DNA of 64,000 nucleotides from contig NZ_RBXJ01000001.1 of NCBI RefSeq assembly GCF_003635115.1, positions 1,240,001-1,304,000 on the forward strand, written 5' to 3'. The translations under genes and the position numbers were made by a program. The first letter of the stretch is position 1. Every line of letters begins with the position of its first letter. Of this stretch, positions 54,017 through 63,443 are shown in pieces. Below the pieces are notes generated by a model, which was not told the origin of the DNA, made no database searches, and saw nothing but the letters and a program-made list of their open reading frames with translations. Origin of the DNA: Microbacterium sp. AG1240. Lineage in GTDB: Bacteria; Actinomycetota; Actinomycetes; Actinomycetales; Microbacteriaceae.

Positions 54017-54709
54017 GTGACAGTCGCTTCTGCTGAGCGCCAGACGCTCATCGACAGGCTCGGGGTCGATATCGACCCCGAGCTTCTGTCGCTTGCCCTC
54101 ACTCATCGTTCGTTCGCGTACGAGAACGGCCACATCCCCCACAACGAGCGCCTCGAGTTCCTCGGCGATTCCGTGCTCGGGCAGGCCGTGACCGTGCGCC
54201 TGTTCACGCGTCATCCCGACCTCGACGAGGGCTCGCTCGCCAAGCGCCGCGCGAGCGTCGTATCGACGGTGGCTCTCGCCGAAGTCGCGCGACGCATCGG
54301 CCTCGGCGATCACGTGCTCCTCGGCCGAGGCGAGACGCTCACCGGAGGGCGTGACAAGGACTCGATCCTCGCCGACACGACCGAGGCCGTAATCGGTGCG
54401 GCCTACCTCTCGGCGGGCCAGGAAGAGGCGACGGCTCTCGTCCTGCGGTTGGTCGAACCCCTCCTCGACGATCCCGAGCGCTACGGCGCGGCGATGGATC
54501 CGAAGACGAGTCTGCAAGAACTGGCCGCCCAGCAGGGGGCGTCCGCGCCGAGCTACGAGGTCGACGCGACCGGCCCCGACCACGACCGGCGGTTCACGGC
54601 GACGGTTCGTGTTGGAGACGTGGTCACCCACGGTCAGGGCACCAGCAAGAAGCAGGCCGAGATGGTGGCGGCGCTGGCGGCGTGGCGCGAACTCGGCGGA
54701 CGTGCCTGA
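54017..54709 (+). CDS. rnc: ribonuclease III
   Basis: Endonuclease for double-stranded RNA in rRNA maturation and mRNA decay. The signature ERLEFLGDSVLGQAVTVRLF contains the catalytic Glu/Asp; the second acidic site is DTTEAVIGAAYLSAGQEEA. The C-terminal dsRNA-binding domain (about 155-228) includes PKTSLQELAAQQGASAPSYE and GQGTSKKQAEMVAALAAWRE. The length of 230 is normal. The GTG at 54017 lies 17 bases after the rpmF stop. mutM overlaps the end by eight bases. Confidence 0.96.
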   Translation: MTVASAERQTLIDRLGVDIDPELLSLALTHRSFAYENGHIPHNERLEFLGDSVLGQAVTVRLFTRHPDLDEGSLAKRRASVVSTVALAEVARRIGLGDHVLLGRGETLTGGRDKDSILADTTEAVIGAAYLSAGQEEATALVLRLVEPLLDDPERYGAAMDPKTSLQELAAQQGASAPSYEVDATGPDHDRRFTATVRVGDVVTHGQGTSKKQAEMVAALAAWRELGGRA

Positions 54710-55619
54710 GCTCCCCGAAGTCGAGGTCGTCCGCGCCGGCCTCGCGCCCGCCGTCTCCGGCGCGCGCATCGCGGCGGTGACCGTGCTCGATGAGCGCGCG
54801 CTCACCCGCCACGGTGACAGCGGCCCGTCATTCGAGCGTGCTCTGACGGGTCGTTCGTTCACCGCCGCGGTGCGTCGGGGGAAGTTCCTTTGGCTGCCAC
54901 TGGACGACACCGGTCCCGAGCGACACGCGATGATCGCGCACCTCGGCATGAGCGGGCAGATGCTGCTGCGACCGTCGGGGGCTCCCGTGGAGCGCCACGA
55001 GCGTGTGCGACTCGACCTGCAGCATCCGACGCACGGCGAGATCGCGGTGGTCTTCGCGGATCAACGCACGTTCGGTTCGCTCGCGATCGACGCTCTCGAA
55101 CCGACGCCCGACGGTGCCGCCGGGGGCCGAGGCGACGAGGCAGCCCTCGCTCCCCGTCAGGTCGCCCACATCGCCCGCGACCCGCTCGACCCCGCCTTCC
55201 GCGACGGCGCATTCCGCGCGGTTGTCGCCCGCAAGGCGTCGGGGATCAAGCGCGTGCTCCTCGACCAGACCGTCGTGAGCGGCATCGGAAACATCTACGC
55301 CGACGAGTCGCTCTGGGCGGCGCGTATCCATCCCGAGACCCGCGCGCTCGATCTGTCGACTCGGGCCGTGAACCGCCTCCTCGCCGAAGTACGCGCGGTG
55401 CTCCAGAAGGCCCTGGCCGAGGGCGGCACGAGCTTCGACGCGCAGTACGTCAACGTGAACGGGCAGGCAGGCTACTTCGCGCACTCGCTGAACGCGTACG
55501 GGCGCACGGGCGAGCCGTGCGCCCGATGCGGGCGACCGATCATGCGCGTGTCGTTCACGAACCGCTCGAGCCACTACTGTCCGCGATGCCAGCGTCTGCC
55601 GTCGTCGACGAGTCGCTGA
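54702..55619 (+). CDS. mutM: formamidopyrimidine-DNA glycosylase
   Basis: A base-excision repair enzyme removing 8-oxoguanine and FapyG. After removal of the initiator residue, Pro1 and Glu2 of PELPEVEVVRAGL are the catalytic residues. The H2TH region spans KRVLLDQTVVSGIGNIYADE. The C-terminal zinc finger is CARCGRPIMRVSFTNRSSHY followed by CPRCQ. The length of 305 is normal. GTG at 54702 overlaps the rnc stop. The last 65 bases overlap the convergent GNAT gene. Confidence 0.95.
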   Translation: MPELPEVEVVRAGLAPAVSGARIAAVTVLDERALTRHGDSGPSFERALTGRSFTAAVRRGKFLWLPLDDTGPERHAMIAHLGMSGQMLLRPSGAPVERHERVRLDLQHPTHGEIAVVFADQRTFGSLAIDALEPTPDGAAGGRGDEAALAPRQVAHIARDPLDPAFRDGAFRAVVARKASGIKRVLLDQTVVSGIGNIYADESLWAARIHPETRALDLSTRAVNRLLAEVRAVLQKALAEGGTSFDAQYVNVNGQAGYFAHSLNAYGRTGEPCARCGRPIMRVSFTNRSSHYCPRCQRLPSSTSR

Positions 55620-56694
55620 GCACCTTCTTCCAGGCGCCCTCGTAGCCGATCGGTGCGAACCCGATGGCTTCGTTGATGTCGAGCATGGGGCGGTTCTCCT
55701 CCGCGTTGTACGTGAGGACCCGCGGCGAGTGCGGTGCGATGTCGAGCCAGGACAGCAGGCCCGCGCACTTGACCAGCATCCCGAGTCTGTGACCTCGGTG
55801 CGATGAGAGCACGAGAGTGTCGTACTGCGAGGTCGCCTCGGTCAGATCGTTGTTGATGACCAGTTCGTTGAACGCGACGAGGTCACCCGTTTCGATGTGC
55901 TGCGCCGCGGTGACCAGGGCGGTGCGTCCGGCATCGACGATCTTGGCGTCGGCACGGGCGACCCGGGCGGCGTCCCAGACCTCCTCGTCGAACTCGAGAC
56001 CGGCAGCGGGGGCGTCGGTGTTCATGCGCGATTTCATCCAGGCGTACCCCTCGACGAACTCGGGCGGGGTCGGCAGGCGCCACTGCACGGTGCGGTAGCC
56101 GACGGCGGCCTCCGTGGCCCGCGCGCACAACTCGCGTACTCGGGGGAGTCCATCGCGGAGGTCGAGGGCGCTGATCCGTTCGACCTGCTCGAGCTGATAT
56201 CCGCGACGCAGGAGGAACCGCGCGATGTGATCGAACGGGATGCTGCCGAAACCGGTGGGCGGCTGCAGGTGCTCGCCGGACGAGGGCGGGTGCTCCGCCC
56301 AGGTCTGCAGCACGGTGCGGCCGTGCGCTCGAGCGGTCGACTCGACGAGGGCGTATGCGGCGTTTCCGATCCCGCGGCCCCAGACGGATTGTCTCAGTTC
56401 GACGAGCCAGTACACCACGCGGGAGCCGGCCTCCTGCGGCACGTCGACCCCGATGCGCCCGACGGCTTCGCCGTCGAGGAGCACGAGCCAGGCGAGGCGG
56501 AGTTCCGCCGGATCCGGCCCGTAGTTCGGCAGGAGCTCGGCGGGGGTCATGCGTTCGTCGTCGTGACCGGAGGTTTCGGAGTAGACGAGGTTGCGCACGT
56601 GCGTCATGGCGACGAAGTCGGTGGCATCCGGGTCGTCGATCGCGCGGGGGATGGTGAGGGGCCGGATCTCCAGCCCCGCGGGTGGGGTGTTCAT
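55555..56694 (-). CDS. GNAT family acetyltransferase, double-domain
   Basis: A 379-residue protein with two GNAT-like halves. The first (about 1-190) begins LEIRPLTIPRAI and has the acetyl-CoA loop RQSVWGRGIGNAAYALVEST. The second (about 200-379) has VLSSHRGHRLGMLVKCAGLL as its Arg/Gly acetyl-CoA loop and ends in PMLDINEAIGFAPIGYEGAW, then a Ser-rich tail. Both loops fit R/Q-x-x-G-x-G/A. The acceptor is unknown; similar double-GNAT proteins occur in antibiotic-producing actinobacteria. AAGGA precedes the ATG at 56694. It overlaps mutM by 65 bases at the 3' end and lies downstream of a small-ORF region. Confidence 0.78.
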   Translation of the reverse strand: MNTPPAGLEIRPLTIPRAIDDPDATDFVAMTHVRNLVYSETSGHDDERMTPAELLPNYGPDPAELRLAWLVLLDGEAVGRIGVDVPQEAGSRVVYWLVELRQSVWGRGIGNAAYALVESTARAHGRTVLQTWAEHPPSSGEHLQPPTGFGSIPFDHIARFLLRRGYQLEQVERISALDLRDGLPRVRELCARATEAAVGYRTVQWRLPTPPEFVEGYAWMKSRMNTDAPAAGLEFDEEVWDAARVARADAKIVDAGRTALVTAAQHIETGDLVAFNELVINNDLTEATSQYDTLVLSSHRGHRLGMLVKCAGLLSWLDIAPHSPRVLTYNAEENRPMLDINEAIGFAPIGYEGAWKKVLSDSSTTADAGIADSSGSSGS

Positions 56695-56750
56695 GATGTT
56701 CCTTGAAGAGGCGTTCGCCGGCCGCCGCGTGAGCGGCGGGCGGAACGGGG

Positions 56751-57017
56751 TCAGAGGGGGAGGCGCCGATCGAACTGCACCCACGCGGCTGCGCGAGCGC
56801 GGTCCTCCTCGGCGCGGTGCGCGGCGAGGAGCCGGGCGTGGTCCGCGTGGTCGCGGACCCGGTGGATACGGCGGGTGCTTCGAAGAAGCAGCCACAGTCC
56901 GAGACGCAGCGAGAGTCGGTCGACGAGGGAGATGCGGACGCCGGGTTCGGCGACCGTCTGGAGGAGGTCGTGCTCGGCACGGTCGGTCGACCGAGCGCGC
57001 GAGGCCAGATCGTTCAT
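56751..57017 (-). CDS. hypothetical protein, 88 aa
   Basis: Unrecognised. A basic, helical protein (ISLVDRLSLRLGLWLLLRSTR, then RDHADHARLLAAHRAEEDRA) without a clear signal peptide; the LGLWLLL segment could be amphipathic or membrane-associated. The ATG at 57017 is used; a GTG at 57026 is in frame. It lies 56 bases upstream of the GNAT gene and downstream of the 29-codon ORF on the same strand, so all three may be one transcript. Confidence 0.5.
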   Translation of the reverse strand: MNDLASRARSTDRAEHDLLQTVAEPGVRISLVDRLSLRLGLWLLLRSTRRIHRVRDHADHARLLAAHRAEEDRARAAAWVQFDRRLPL

Positions 57018-57168
57018 GGCAGTCACTTTCGAAGTGGTGCGCGGTCGAGCAGTCGACGCGCGCGGAGGCGAGGGTGTTCACCGGAGGGAGGGGACGCCGG
57101 ATGCGTCGGAGGGCTCGAACGCGGAGCGCGAGCGTGGGCCCGGAGCGGGCGACGTGGAGACCGACGCG

Positions 57169-57258
57169 TCAGCAGGCGGTCGCGCGGGGGGCGACGAAGG
57201 AGCGGGTCACCGCAGCGCGGACGCGGAACGCGTCTCCCGTCAGAGTGGGCTGAATCAT
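57169..57258 (-). CDS. 29-aa small ORF with ideal ribosome-binding site
   Basis: MIQPTLTGDAFRVRAAVTRS and then FVAPRATAC. AAAGGAGGT sits four bases before the ATG at 57258, the strongest Shine-Dalgarno in the window. Upstream are TTGACG and TATCGT at 18-base spacing (57292-57321). The peptide is basic, ends in Cys and has no hydrophobic segment. It may be a translated small protein, a regulatory leader for the downstream hypothetical and GNAT genes, or a precursor peptide. No homologue is known to me. Confidence 0.5.
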   Translation of the reverse strand: MIQPTLTGDAFRVRAAVTRSFVAPRATAC

Positions 57259-57291
57259 GGTGACCTCCTTTCGACGTCGTGGCGGGGTAAG

Positions 57292-57321
57292 ACGATACCC
57301 GCGTCGCACAGCAAACGTCAA
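57292..57321 (-). promoter_or_regulatory. promoter of the 29-aa small ORF
   Basis: On the minus strand TTGACG (57316-57321) and TATCGT (57292-57297) are 18 bases apart, about 35 bases before the small ORF start. Confidence 0.5.
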
Positions 57322-57447
57322 GCTAGCTCCCAGATATGCGGTGAAGTCGGGCGTGTCATCGATTGACTTCGGTGGGTCGGCGGGACGTCGAGAAGGGGAG
57401 CGGCGCTCTTTCCGGTACCGTGATGCGTTGATCCGAAGGACGACGTC

Positions 57448-60400
57448 ATGCATCTGAAGAGCCTCACGCTCAAGGGGTTCAAGTCGTTCGCCCAGCCGAC
57501 GACGTTCGCCCTCGAGCCCGGCGTCACCTGCATCGTCGGTCCGAACGGGTCGGGCAAGTCGAATGTCGTCGACGCCCTCGCCTGGGTCATGGGCGAGCAG
57601 GGCGCCAAGACCCTCCGCGGCGGGAAGATGGAGGACGTCATCTTCGCCGGCACGTCAACGCGTGGTCCGCTCGGTCGTGCGGAGGTGCAGCTCACCATCG
57701 ACAACTCCGACGGGGCGCTTCCGATCGAGTACTCCGAGGTGTCGATCAGCCGCACCCTCTTCCGCACCGGATCGAGCGAGTACGCGATCAACGGCGAAAG
57801 CTGTCGCCTCCTCGACGTGCAGGAGCTGCTGAGCGACTCGGGCCTCGGACGCGAGATGCACGTGATCATCGGACAGGGGCGCCTCGACAGCGTGCTGCAG
57901 GCCACGCCCGAAGATCGCCGAGGGTTCATCGAGGAGGCAGCGGGCATCCTGAAGCACCGCCGCCGCAAGGAGAAGACGCTTCGCAAGCTCGAGGCGATGG
58001 AAGCCAACCTCACGCGCCTGAGCGACCTCGCCGGCGAGCTGCGCCGGCAGCTGAAACCCCTGGGACGCCAGGCCGAGATCGCGCGGGAGGCCGCGACGAT
58101 CGCAGCCGTCGTACGGGATGCCAAGGCGCGGCTGTTCGCCGACGAGCTGGTCGGTCTTCGCCGTGAGCTCGCCGATCACGCCCGCACCGAGCACGAGCGC
58201 CACACCGAGAGGCTCGTGCTCCAGGACCAGGCGGAGAACATCCGCGCCCGCGTCGAGCGTCTGGAGGCGGACCAGCGTTCCGAGGCCGTCGACGCCGCGC
58301 GTCGTGTCGCGTTCTCTCTGGAACAGGTGCAGGAGCGCCTGCGCGGGCTCTACTCGCTCGCCGGTCAGCGACTGTCGCTTCTCGGTTCCGACGACGTCGA
58401 CCCGTCGGTGATGGCGACGACCGTGTCGCAAGCCTCGATCGACGACGTGCGGACCGAGATCGACGAGCTGGCCGAAGGGCTCGGCGATGCGCAGGACGCG
58501 GCGTCGGCCGCGACCCGCGAGGTCTCGCGCGCGCGAGCCGAGTTGGACGCCCTCGACACCGACATCGCCGCGCAGAGCGCCCTCGTCTCCGAGCACGACA
58601 TGCGGCTGACCGCGCTGCGCGGCCGGGCAGAGGCGGCGACGTCGGCGCTGACCGCGATGCTCGCCGGTGTCGACAGACAGCAGCGCGCCCTCGATGCGGC
58701 GACCGCTCGGCGCGACGAGGCCGCACAGGCTCTGGAGGCACTCGAGCCCGTGGTCATGCCCGAGGAGTCGGTGGCCGAGCACGCGGCCGCCTACGAGCGC
58801 GCGCAACGCGACGCGGCGGAGGCGGAGAGCACGCTGGAGTCGCTCCGCGAGAGGCTGCATGCCGCGGAGCGCGAGGTCGAGTCGCTGACCGCGCAGACGA
58901 CGGCCCTCGGGCGAGCCCTCGACGTCCGCAACGCCGCCGCGGGACTCGCCGCGCGGGGCGAGCGCGGCGTGCGGGGACTGCTCGCCGACAGCGTCAAGGT
59001 CACCGCAGGTTTCGAGGCCGCCATCGCGGCGGCGCTCGGTCCGCTCGCGGAAGGACTGCTCGTCGACGCGTGGGACGACGCGTTCTCGGCAGCCTCTTCA
59101 GCGCGCGACGACGACCTCGGCGTCGTGGAGATCACCGTGGCCGAGCCCGCGGTCGCGGCGGCGTCGAACGCCGCGCCCGCCGGACTCGTCGCCGCCCGTG
59201 ACGTGGTCACGGCGCCGGCGGGGGTGCTCGGACTTCTCGCCGACGTGTTCGTCGCCGACGATCTCGACGCGGCGCGTGCTGCGGCATCGGTGCTTCCCGC
59301 CGGGCTCGGCCACGCGACGATCGTCACACGCACCGGAGAGACCGTCACCGCGTACACGATCCGGGCCGGTTCGGGCGAAGGCCGCTCACGCCTGGAACTC
59401 GCGGCCGAGCGGGATGCTGCGGCCGATCGGTTGTCGGAGATCGTCGTCGTCGCCGACTCGCTCCGTGCGGCCCTCGCCGATGCGACCGTCGTGCACCGGG
59501 AGTCCCGCCAGAAGACCAAGGACACGCTGGCCGCGCTCCGGGAGCATGACGCCAATCTCGCGTCGCAGGCCGAGAAGGTCAACCGCGCGACCGTGCGTTT
59601 CGAGGCGGCCGTCGCGGAGTGCGAGCGGCTCGCCGCCGGGCTGGCGCAAGCCGCTGCCGCTGTGACCGGCGCGGAGGATGCGGCCCGGGTCGCGCAGCAG
59701 GCTCTCGAGTCGGCGCAGGAGGCGCCGCGTCCGATCCTCGACGCATCGGCGCGTGACGGGATGCTCGCCGAACTGGAGGCCGCCCGCGACGGCGAGATGC
59801 GCGCCAGGCTCGACGTGGAGACGCTTCGCGAACGGGTGCGTGCGGGCGAGGCCCGCATCGTCCAGCTCGAAAGGCAGCGCGAACGCGAACGCGCCGCTGC
59901 AGAGGAGGCTGCACGGCGCGCCGTCATCCGACGTGCGCAGCGCGAGATCGCGGCAGACGTCGCCGAACAGCTCCCCGCCCTCCTCGACTCCGTCGACCGT
60001 TCGGTCAGCCGGGCGCGCGTCGAACTCGCCGAGGCCGAATCGGCGCGCACCGCGGTCACGGCCGAGCTGGCGGGGGTGCGCGCCCAGGAGACCGCCGTGA
60101 GGGAGCGGCTCGCCGGATTGACCGAGAGCGTCCACGGCCTCGAGCTGCAGATCCACGAGAAGCGTCTGCACGCCGGCAGCCTTCTCGAGAGGGTGGGGTC
60201 GGAGCTGGGCCTCAGCGAAGACATTCTCATCGCGGAATACGGCCCCGACCAGCCCGTCCCGACCGACGGTGACGACGCGACGGCCGAAGCATCCGTTCCC
60301 TTCGACCGCGCGGCGCAGCGTCGGAGGCTGCACGAGGCCGAGCGCAAACTGGGTCAGCTGGGGCGCGTGAACCCCCTCGCTCTCGAAGAGTTCGCCGCTC

Positions 60401-60966
60401 TCGAGCAGCGTCACGCGTTCCTCACCGAGCAGCTGACCGACCTGACCCAGACGCGCGCCGACCTCATGACGATCATCGACGAGCTCGACGAGCGCATGCA
60501 GACGATCTTCATCGCGGCCTTCGACGATATGAAGGTCGCTTTCGGCGAGATCTTCCCGATCCTCTTCCCCGGTGGAACGGGAAGCGTCGCGCTGACCGAT
60601 CCCGACGCGCCGCTGACGACCGGCATCGAGGTGACCGTGCGCCCTGCGGGCAAGAAGATCGAACGGCTCTCCCTCCTGTCGGGCGGCGAACGGTCGCTGG
60701 CCGCCGTGGCGTTCCTCGTGGCGATCTTCACCGCCCGGCCCAGCCCCTTCTACATCCTCGACGAGGTGGAGGCCGCTCTCGACGACGCGAACCTCGGGCG
60801 CCTGCTGGGCGTCTTCGAGCGGCTCCGCGAGAGCAGCCAGCTCATCGTGATCACGCACCAGAAGCGCACGATGGAGATCGCCGACGCGCTCTACGGTGTC
60901 TCGATGCGCCAGGACGGCGTTTCCGCCGTGGTCGGTCAGCGCGTCGGCGACCGCGCCGCCCGCTGA
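57448..60966 (+). CDS. smc: chromosome segregation protein SMC
   Basis: A 1172-residue ABC-type ATPase that organises and segregates chromosomes with ScpA/B. The N-terminal head has Walker A in IVGPNGSGKSNVVDALAWVM. Two long coiled coils (about 170-490 and 660-1000) flank the Gly/Ala-rich hinge (about 500-650). The C-terminal head has the signature LSGGERSLAAVAFLVAIFTA and Walker B PFYILDEVEAALDDANLGRL. The ATG at 57448 has GAAGGA upstream. ftsY follows 15 bases after the stop with its own -10 box, the usual smc-ftsY order. Confidence 0.97.
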   Translation: MHLKSLTLKGFKSFAQPTTFALEPGVTCIVGPNGSGKSNVVDALAWVMGEQGAKTLRGGKMEDVIFAGTSTRGPLGRAEVQLTIDNSDGALPIEYSEVSISRTLFRTGSSEYAINGESCRLLDVQELLSDSGLGREMHVIIGQGRLDSVLQATPEDRRGFIEEAAGILKHRRRKEKTLRKLEAMEANLTRLSDLAGELRRQLKPLGRQAEIAREAATIAAVVRDAKARLFADELVGLRRELADHARTEHERHTERLVLQDQAENIRARVERLEADQRSEAVDAARRVAFSLEQVQERLRGLYSLAGQRLSLLGSDDVDPSVMATTVSQASIDDVRTEIDELAEGLGDAQDAASAATREVSRARAELDALDTDIAAQSALVSEHDMRLTALRGRAEAATSALTAMLAGVDRQQRALDAATARRDEAAQALEALEPVVMPEESVAEHAAAYERAQRDAAEAESTLESLRERLHAAEREVESLTAQTTALGRALDVRNAAAGLAARGERGVRGLLADSVKVTAGFEAAIAAALGPLAEGLLVDAWDDAFSAASSARDDDLGVVEITVAEPAVAAASNAAPAGLVAARDVVTAPAGVLGLLADVFVADDLDAARAAASVLPAGLGHATIVTRTGETVTAYTIRAGSGEGRSRLELAAERDAAADRLSEIVVVADSLRAALADATVVHRESRQKTKDTLAALREHDANLASQAEKVNRATVRFEAAVAECERLAAGLAQAAAAVTGAEDAARVAQQALESAQEAPRPILDASARDGMLAELEAARDGEMRARLDVETLRERVRAGEARIVQLERQRERERAAAEEAARRAVIRRAQREIAADVAEQLPALLDSVDRSVSRARVELAEAESARTAVTAELAGVRAQETAVRERLAGLTESVHGLELQIHEKRLHAGSLLERVGSELGLSEDILIAEYGPDQPVPTDGDDATAEASVPFDRAAQRRRLHEAERKLGQLGRVNPLALEEFAALEQRHAFLTEQLTDLTQTRADLMTIIDELDERMQTIFIAAFDDMKVAFGEIFPILFPGGTGSVALTDPDAPLTTGIEVTVRPAGKKIERLSLLSGGERSLAAVAFLVAIFTARPSPFYILDEVEAALDDANLGRLLGVFERLRESSQLIVITHQKRTMEIADALYGVSMRQDGVSAVVGQRVGDRAAR

Positions 60967-60969
60967 CCG

Positions 60970-60975
60970 TAGGCT
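60970..60975 (+). promoter_or_regulatory. -10 box of a probable leaderless promoter (ftsY)
   Basis: TAGGCT lies six bases before the ftsY ATG, in the 15-base gap after smc. Confidence 0.5.
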
Positions 60976-60981
60976 GGATGC

Positions 60982-61854
60982 ATGGCTGAGAATCCCTGGT
61001 CGCTCGGCCGTGCTCTGCGCGGCATGTTCGTCAAACCCACGATCGACGAGACCACGTGGGACGACCTCGAGACGGCGCTCATCACCGCCGACTTCGGTCC
61101 GGACGTCACCGAGCGGATCATCGACGAGCTGCGCGAGAAGGTCGAGCGCTTCCGCACGACCGACCCGAAAGACCTCCAGCGGATGCTGCGCGAGACGATC
61201 GAGGAGCATTTCGCCAAGTTCGACACGACCCTCCGCCTCACCGAGCGTCCCGCGGTGGTGCTCGTGGTGGGGGTGAACGGGGTCGGTAAGACGACGACCA
61301 TCGGCAAGTTCGCGAAGTTCCTGCAGCGGTACGGGCGCTCGGTCGTCGTCGGAGCCGCCGACACCTTCCGGGCGGCCGCTGTCGACCAGCTCGCGACCTG
61401 GGCGGAGCGCGGGGGAGCCGCGATCGTGCGGCCGCAGCACGAGGGCCAGGATCCTGCATCCGTCGCGTTCCAGACCATCACCTACGCGAAGGAGACCGGC
61501 ACGGAGATCGTGCTCGTGGACACCGCCGGACGCCTGCACACCAAGGGCGGGCTGATGGACGAGCTCGGCAAGATCAAGCGCGTCATCGAGAAGCAGGCAC
61601 CCATCAGCGAGGTGCTGCTCGTGCTCGACGCGACGACCGGCCAGAACGGACTCATGCAGGCGCAGGCCTTCCTCGACAGCGCCGGGGTCACCGGCCTCGT
61701 GCTCACGAAGCTCGACGGGTCGGCCCGCGGGGGGTTCGTGCTGGCCGTTCAGGAACTCACCGGCATTCCCGTGAAACTGCTCGGACAGGGCGAGGGGATC
61801 GGGGATCTCACGGGCTTCACACCGCACGTCTTCGCCTCGGCACTGGTCGACTGA
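60982..61854 (+). CDS. ftsY: signal recognition particle receptor FtsY
   Basis: The SRP-receptor GTPase that docks ribosomes to the translocon. The compact 290-residue form has only the NG domain: the N domain begins SLGRALRGMFVKPTIDETTW, and there is no acidic A domain. G1 is VVGVNGVGKTTTIGKFAKFL, G3 is LVDTAGRLHTKGGLMDELGK and G4 is VLTKLDGSARGGFVLAVQE. The start is fixed by the -10 box spacing and the domain boundary. Confidence 0.96.
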   Translation: MAENPWSLGRALRGMFVKPTIDETTWDDLETALITADFGPDVTERIIDELREKVERFRTTDPKDLQRMLRETIEEHFAKFDTTLRLTERPAVVLVVGVNGVGKTTTIGKFAKFLQRYGRSVVVGAADTFRAAAVDQLATWAERGGAAIVRPQHEGQDPASVAFQTITYAKETGTEIVLVDTAGRLHTKGGLMDELGKIKRVIEKQAPISEVLLVLDATTGQNGLMQAQAFLDSAGVTGLVLTKLDGSARGGFVLAVQELTGIPVKLLGQGEGIGDLTGFTPHVFASALVD

Positions 61855-61932
61855 TGGCGGACATCGGGGCGGGCCCGACCGTGTGCGGTGCGGCGACTAC
61901 CGTCGCGACGGCCGGACTGGTTTCATAGGGCC

Positions 61933-62433
61933 ATGGCGATCGAGCACGACTTCTTCGGACTCCTCGAGTCGGGTCCGGACGGATCGATCTTCTGGTCCGA
62001 GAACGTGGAGTTCGGCGACCAGACGGTGACGGTCGACCTGACGGCTCCCGACCAGGACGACGTCTCGCAGGAGGCGCTCGATGCCGCTGCCGGGATGGTC
62101 TCTTCACTGGAGGGCATCGACCGCACCGCGCGGGACGCGATGGTCTCCGAGCTCGACGACCGTACGAGCGAGGTGATCGAGTACATCCTCCAGCAGCAGC
62201 AGCTCCTGGGCGAAGAACTCGACGACCTCCTCGTCGACGTGTCCGGTGACACGCAGATCGACGTGATCCGGTCGCTGCAGCTCATGAGCATGACGATCCT
62301 CGCCGACGAGCACGGGGGAGATGATCCGTTCGCCGTGCTCGAGTACGCGCTCGACCCCGAGGCCACCGACGACGTGCTGCTGGTCAATCTCGGTTCGGAC
62401 GGCATCGTGCAGTCGGTGACCAGCGCCGACTGA
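61933..62433 (+). CDS. DUF2004 family protein
   Basis: A 166-residue acidic soluble protein resembling the DUF2004 family: EHDFFGLLESGPDGSIFWSE and VTVDLTAPDQDDVSQEALDA start it, with the middle RTSEVIEYILQQQQLLGEEL and the end LEYALDPEATDDVLLVNLGS. Family function is unknown; members occur as isolated genes. The ATG at 61933 is chosen; a start at 61888 is possible. It follows ftsY after 78 bases and ends eight bases before the convergent lipA. Confidence 0.7.
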   Translation: MAIEHDFFGLLESGPDGSIFWSENVEFGDQTVTVDLTAPDQDDVSQEALDAAAGMVSSLEGIDRTARDAMVSELDDRTSEVIEYILQQQQLLGEELDDLLVDVSGDTQIDVIRSLQLMSMTILADEHGGDDPFAVLEYALDPEATDDVLLVNLGSDGIVQSVTSAD

Positions 62434-62441
62434 TTGTCCGG

Positions 62442-63443
62442 CTACACGGCCTGGGCGAACCCCTCGTCAGCGGCGGCGATGTCTTTCGCCAGGTGGGCGA
62501 GGTGCGGCGGGATGTCGCGACCCAGCGACACCATCGACTGCGCCCAGAGACGTCCCGCGCGGTATGACGACCGCACGAGCGGGCCGGCCAGCACCCCGAG
62601 GAATCCGATCCGCTCCGCCTCTTCCTTGAACTCGACGAACTCGGCGGGCTTCACCCACCGCGCGACCGGCAGATGGCGGGGAGTGGGGCGCAGATACTGC
62701 GTGATGGTGATGATGTCGGTGCCGGCCTCGCGCAGGTCGCGCAGCGCCTGCACGACTTCCGCCGGCTCTTCGCCCATGCCGAGGATGAGGTTCGACTTGG
62801 TGATGAGGCCCGCCGCGCGGGCGCGGGTGAGGACGCCGAGCGAGCGTTCGTAGCGGAAGGCCGGCCGGATGCGCTTGAAGATCCGCGGCACGGTCTCGAC
62901 GTTGTGCGCGAAGACCTCGGGTCTCGCATCGAACACCTCGTCGAGAAGAACCGGGTTGCCGGAGAAATCCGTGGCGAGGATCTCCACTCCCGTGCCCGGG
63001 TTGTCGGCGTGGATGCGCCGCACGGTCTCGGCGTGGAGCCAGGCGCCTTCGTCGGGGAGGTCGTCACGGGCGACGCCGGTGACGGTCGCGTAGCGCAGGT
63101 TCATGCGCTGCACGCTCTCCGCCACGCGGCGCGGCTCGTCGGTGTCGTAGTCGGCGGGTCTGCCGGTGTCGATCTGGCAGAAGTCGCACCGCCGGGTGCA
63201 CTGCGAGCCGCCGATGAGGAATGTCGCCTCGCGGTCTTCCCAGCATTCGAAGATGTTCGGGCAGCCGGCTTCCTGGCAGACGGTGTGGAGGTCCTCGGTC
63301 TTCACGAGCGACTGCAGCGCGGTGTACTCGGGCCCCATGCGCGCCTTCGTCTTGATCCACTCCGGCTTGCGCTCGATCGGCGTCTGCGCATTGCGCACCT
63401 CTAGGCGCAGCATCTTGCGCCCGTCCGGAGCGGCGACGCTCAC
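62442..63443 (-). CDS. lipA: lipoyl synthase
   Basis: A radical SAM enzyme inserting two sulfurs into octanoyl groups on lipoyl domains. The auxiliary cluster motif is [13 protein letters not shown] (CxxxxCxxxxxC) and the radical SAM motif is [13 protein letters not shown] (CxxxCxxC). Later marks are [30 protein letters not shown] and [14 protein letters not shown]. The length is 333. The GTG at 63443 overlaps the lipB stop by four bases (GTGA), so octanoyl transfer and sulfur insertion are translationally coupled. Confidence 0.96.
   Translation of the reverse strand: MSVAAPDGRKMLRLEVRNAQTPIERKPEWIKTKARMGPEYTALQSLVKTEDLHTVCQEAGCPNIFECWEDREATFLIGGSQCTRRCDFCQIDTGRPADYDTDEPRRVAESVQRMNLRYATVTGVARDDLPDEGAWLHAETVRRIHADNPGTGVEILATDFSGNPVLLDEVFDARPEVFAHNVETVPRIFKRIRPAFRYERSLGVLTRARAAGLITKSNLILGMGEEPAEVVQALRDLREAGTDIITITQYLRPTPRHLPVARWVKPAEFVEFKEEAERIGFLGVLAGPLVRSSYRAGRLWAQSMVSLGRDIPPHLAHLAKDIAAADEGFAQAV

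Noticed and set aside
59386..61827. 813-codon open frame on the minus strand across smc and ftsY
   Set aside because: It is antisense to two highly conserved genes, has no domain I can recognise, and long open antisense frames are expected at this GC content.
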